DNA from: Prevotella sp. UBA6994
GTDB lineage: Bacteria; Bacteroidota; Bacteroidia; Bacteroidales; Bacteroidaceae
Assembly (NCBI GenBank): GCA_002449845.1
Contig: DJXW01000019.1
Span: 124,001 to 188,000, forward strand
DNA: 64,000 nucleotides
Direction of reading: 5' to 3'
In this document: piece after piece, positions 61,884 through 64,000 of the stretch
Layout of the letters: the number at the start of each line of letters is the position of its first letter
Position numbering within the stretch: position 1 is the stretch's first letter
Program-made: the position numbers and the translations under genes
The notes under the pieces: generated by a model
Databases searched by the model: none
Told to the model about the DNA's origin: nothing
Seen by the model: the letters and a program-made list of their open reading frames with translations, nothing else

Positions 61884-61912
61884 ATATCTTTGCATCTCAG
61901 AATAATAATACT

Positions 61913-63007
61913 ATGAAAAAAGAAACCTACAAAAAACAAAAGGCTTTTGCGGGAACGTTGAAGCCTTCGATGCTTCGCCGTTGCGTGGATCATGATTATT
62001 CGCAACGACAGATGTATATGGTAACCCTAACGGTAGAAGGCCGTTATCCATTGTTTGGGAGAGTGGTGGGGAGAAGTGATGCTCCTGTCAACACGGAAGA
62101 CGAGGCACGTATGGTGCTAAGTACATTGGGGCAACGAGTGATGAGCCATTTCTATGAGATAGAGAAGTATTATCCCCAGATAGAGGTTATCGCATTGCAG
62201 ATGATGCCAGACCATTTGCATGGAATCTTTTTTGTGAGAGAAACGCTGCCAAGACCGTTAGGGCAGGTCATCTCAGGCTTTAAGAGTGGCTGTAATAAAG
62301 ACTATAGGGAGCTGGTAAACGGGCAAGGGAGACAGCCTGTTCCGTATGTTGTGGCATTGCCACAACAAACAGAACCCCAGCCACAACAAACCACCCCATC
62401 AAGGCCGCCTCGCTCTTCTTACAACCGTGAGCATGGCTTGCTCTTTAGTCCAGGTTTTAATGACAAGTTGCTATTGCGAGAAGGGCAGCTACAACGATGG
62501 ATTAATTACTTACACGATAATCCCCGACGATTGTTGATGAAACGAGAGCATCCAGATTTGTTTCGTGTCAAGCGCAATTTACAGATAGGCACCATGAGTT
62601 TCTCTGCCATAGGTAATCGTTTGTTGCTCTCTCGTCCCGTGCGTCTGCAAGTGAAATGTTCCCGTAGTTTGTCTGAGCAAGACATACAAACGCAAGTAAC
62701 GTTTTATCTTCATCAAGCAGAAAAAGGTGCAGTGCTCGTTTCGCCATCTATCTCCAAAGGAGAGAAAACCATTATGAGAGCCGTCTTTGAGAGAGGCTAT
62801 CCCGTCATTATCCTACAAGAAAACGGCTTCACAGATTTTGCTAAGCCTTCGGGAAAGATGATGGAAGCATGTGCACAAGGTAAATTGCTCTTGCTTGCAC
62901 CGTGGACGCACCATGATGACAAGCGACTGATTAGTCGTAGCCAATGTCTTTCCTTGAATGAAATGGCAAGGTTGATTTGTGAAAGTGATATAGATGTATT
63001 TATGTAA
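61913..63007 (+). CDS. REP-associated tyrosine transposase (RAYT, Y1 type) with C-terminal Rossmann-like domain
   Basis: 364 residues. Single-strand DNA nuclease of the HUH/Y1 class, which in enterobacteria cleaves and moves REP/BIME hairpins. Seen: the HUH motif in MMPDHLHGIFFV (about residue 99-105), the catalytic Tyr region RWINYLHDNPRRLLMKREHP (Tyr about 197), then about residues 245-364 a second domain with GAVLVSPSISKGEKTIMRAVFERGYPVIILQENG and EACAQGKLLLLAP, which reads like the Rossmann-type fold of DprA or LOG proteins. Ordinary RAYTs end after the Y1 domain, so this is a fusion. A Pro/Gln-rich insert (about 145-165) separates HUH and Tyr parts. Expected role: act on the palindromic elements seen at 46.7-51.6 kb; inference only. 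Confidence 0.85.
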   Translation: MKKETYKKQKAFAGTLKPSMLRRCVDHDYSQRQMYMVTLTVEGRYPLFGRVVGRSDAPVNTEDEARMVLSTLGQRVMSHFYEIEKYYPQIEVIALQMMPDHLHGIFFVRETLPRPLGQVISGFKSGCNKDYRELVNGQGRQPVPYVVALPQQTEPQPQQTTPSRPPRSSYNREHGLLFSPGFNDKLLLREGQLQRWINYLHDNPRRLLMKREHPDLFRVKRNLQIGTMSFSAIGNRLLLSRPVRLQVKCSRSLSEQDIQTQVTFYLHQAEKGAVLVSPSISKGEKTIMRAVFERGYPVIILQENGFTDFAKPSGKMMEACAQGKLLLLAPWTHHDDKRLISRSQCLSLNEMARLICESDIDVFM

Positions 63008-63017
63008 TTCATGAGCC

Positions 63018-63959
63018 ATGATAATTGCCCTTTTGCTTCAAGGTTTCATGTTTGTTTCCCTCAATGTGGAAAACATGTTTGATTGTAAGCACGATTCCCT
63101 GAAAAACGATACGGAATGGTTGCCTGACGGTAAGAATCGTTGGACTCCCAACCGCTATTGGCGCAAGCTCAATCACATATCACAAGAAATCATCGCTTGT
63201 GGAGAAACCGATGATGGTTGGCAATTGCCCGATTTAATCGCCCTTTGCGAAGTAGAGAATGATTCTGTCATGGTTGATTTGACCAAGCGTTCTCTGTTGC
63301 GCCATGCGAGGTATGAGTATGTCATGACCCATAGTCCTGATCCTCGTGGTATAGATGTAGCCCTGCTTTATTCCCCATTTTTTTTCTTTTTTATAGAAAG
63401 CCATTCCTACAAGGTTGAGCCACTGAAAAACATGCACCCTCCTCGTGACATTCTCTATGTCAAGGGATTAATTGTAGGAGGAGATACCCTGCATGTGTTT
63501 GCCGTACATGCTCCGAGTAGAACAGGTGGAGAGCGAGCTACGAGAAACCATCGCTTAGTGGTTGCCCAACGTTTATGTGCCGTTTTGGATTCCATACGGT
63601 CGTCTTCTCCTTTTGCCAAGGTCATTGTATCGGGCGATTTCAATGACATGGGTGAAACTCCAAGTCTGTCATTGCTTCATCAACACGGCTTACAAGATAT
63701 TTCCGCCAATGCCCAGGGAAAGCATGGCGCTCTTGGAACGTATCGTTACCAAGGAGAGTGGGGGAGTCTTGACCATATCTTTGTAAGCGAAAGCTTGATG
63801 AAATGCTTGCATGATTGTCAGGTGTTTGATGCTCCGTTCTTGCTGGAAAAAGACGAGAAATATGGTGGCATGAAGCCCCATCGCACGTATCTCGGTCCTC
63901 GATATATAGGAGGATTTAGCGACCATTTGCCATTGGTTGCCCGATTCTTGCTCAAGTAA
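63018..63959 (+). CDS. endonuclease/exonuclease/phosphatase family protein, probably exported
   Basis: 313 residues with a hydrophobic N-terminus (MIIALLLQGFMFVSLNVENMF) that may be a signal but holds the first catalytic Asn of NVENMFD itself, so export is doubtful. EEP fold motifs: SLNVENMFDCKHD (Asn, metal Asp), LIALCEVEND (catalytic Glu), VHAPSRTGG, VSGDFNDMGETPS (Asp and Asn), GSLDHIFVSE (Asp-His pair, SLDHIF) and GGFSDHLPLVARF (SDH). Reaction is phosphodiester or phosphomonoester cleavage; substrate unknown. Starts 10 bases after the RAYT stop in the same direction, which may hint at shared transcription. Confidence 0.85.
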   Translation: MIIALLLQGFMFVSLNVENMFDCKHDSLKNDTEWLPDGKNRWTPNRYWRKLNHISQEIIACGETDDGWQLPDLIALCEVENDSVMVDLTKRSLLRHARYEYVMTHSPDPRGIDVALLYSPFFFFFIESHSYKVEPLKNMHPPRDILYVKGLIVGGDTLHVFAVHAPSRTGGERATRNHRLVVAQRLCAVLDSIRSSSPFAKVIVSGDFNDMGETPSLSLLHQHGLQDISANAQGKHGALGTYRYQGEWGSLDHIFVSESLMKCLHDCQVFDAPFLLEKDEKYGGMKPHRTYLGPRYIGGFSDHLPLVARFLLK

Positions 63960-64000
63960 AAAACAAACGTGGAAATATGAATTTGTATTGATGGTAAAGA

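Overview
The window reads as chromosome of a Bacteroidales bacterium, most likely Prevotellaceae (Prevotella/Segatella-like). The reasons are: many genes are preceded by the Bacteroidetes promoter (TTTG, 19-20 bases, TAnnTTTG) and lack Shine-Dalgarno sites; there is a complete Rnf operon and a SUF operon; and large secreted multidomain carbohydrate esterases carry the short C-terminal tails (KGIY...GKKV.K type) common in this group. No rRNA, tRNA, CRISPR array, prophage or conjugative element was seen.

Layout. 0-3 kb: clpA (5' end outside the window) and aat, two parts of the N-end rule pathway. 3-8 kb: minus-strand signalling block with a SpoIIE-type phosphatase, two duplicated PepSY-like secreted protein units flanking a lipoprotein, and an AraC-type regulator; both PepSY units keep the same promoter, the same 20-bp-spaced direct repeats and the same terminator. 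8.9-20.4 kb: large secreted protein, pectin methylesterase (CE8) and rhamnogalacturonan acetylesterase (CE12); a second CE8-like giant lies at 55-60 kb. 20.9-31.3 kb: one long plus-strand series rimP-nusA-infB-sufB-sufC-sufD-sufS-rnhB, with a terminator-like hairpin in the rimP leader. 31.4-34 kb: GH43 and galE. 34-39.7 kb: rseC-rnfBCDGEA. 40-49 kb: panE-like reductase, LolA-like protein, an ECF sigma/anti-sigma set, a copper-type P-ATPase that lacks most of its nucleotide-binding domain, and an AGCS symporter. 50.5-54.8 kb: aromatic amino acid operon pheA-aminotransferase-DAHP synthase/chorismate mutase-tyrA, preceded by a 28-codon leader peptide with four Tyr and four Phe codons and a terminator/antiterminator pair (an attenuator). 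60-64 kb: EamA transporter, flavodoxin-like protein, a REP-associated tyrosine transposase (RAYT) with an extra C-terminal Rossmann-like domain, and a secreted endonuclease/exonuclease/phosphatase-fold protein.

The most unusual content is non-coding. Four copies (46.7, 47.1, 50.2, 51.5 kb) of a BIME-like element were found: two different small hairpins in opposite orientation, one preceded by GTAG as in REP sequences, joined by a conserved GA-rich linker and bounded by 7-bp iterations. One copy sits in frame inside the AGCS symporter and is translated as (EGGRRNY)n. The RAYT at 61.9 kb is a candidate for the enzyme that moves them. In addition, several intergenic regions hold heptamer arrays or 21-22-bp tandem repeats of unrelated sequence but the same period, and a 273-bp element of nested palindromes lies at 41.1-41.4 kb.
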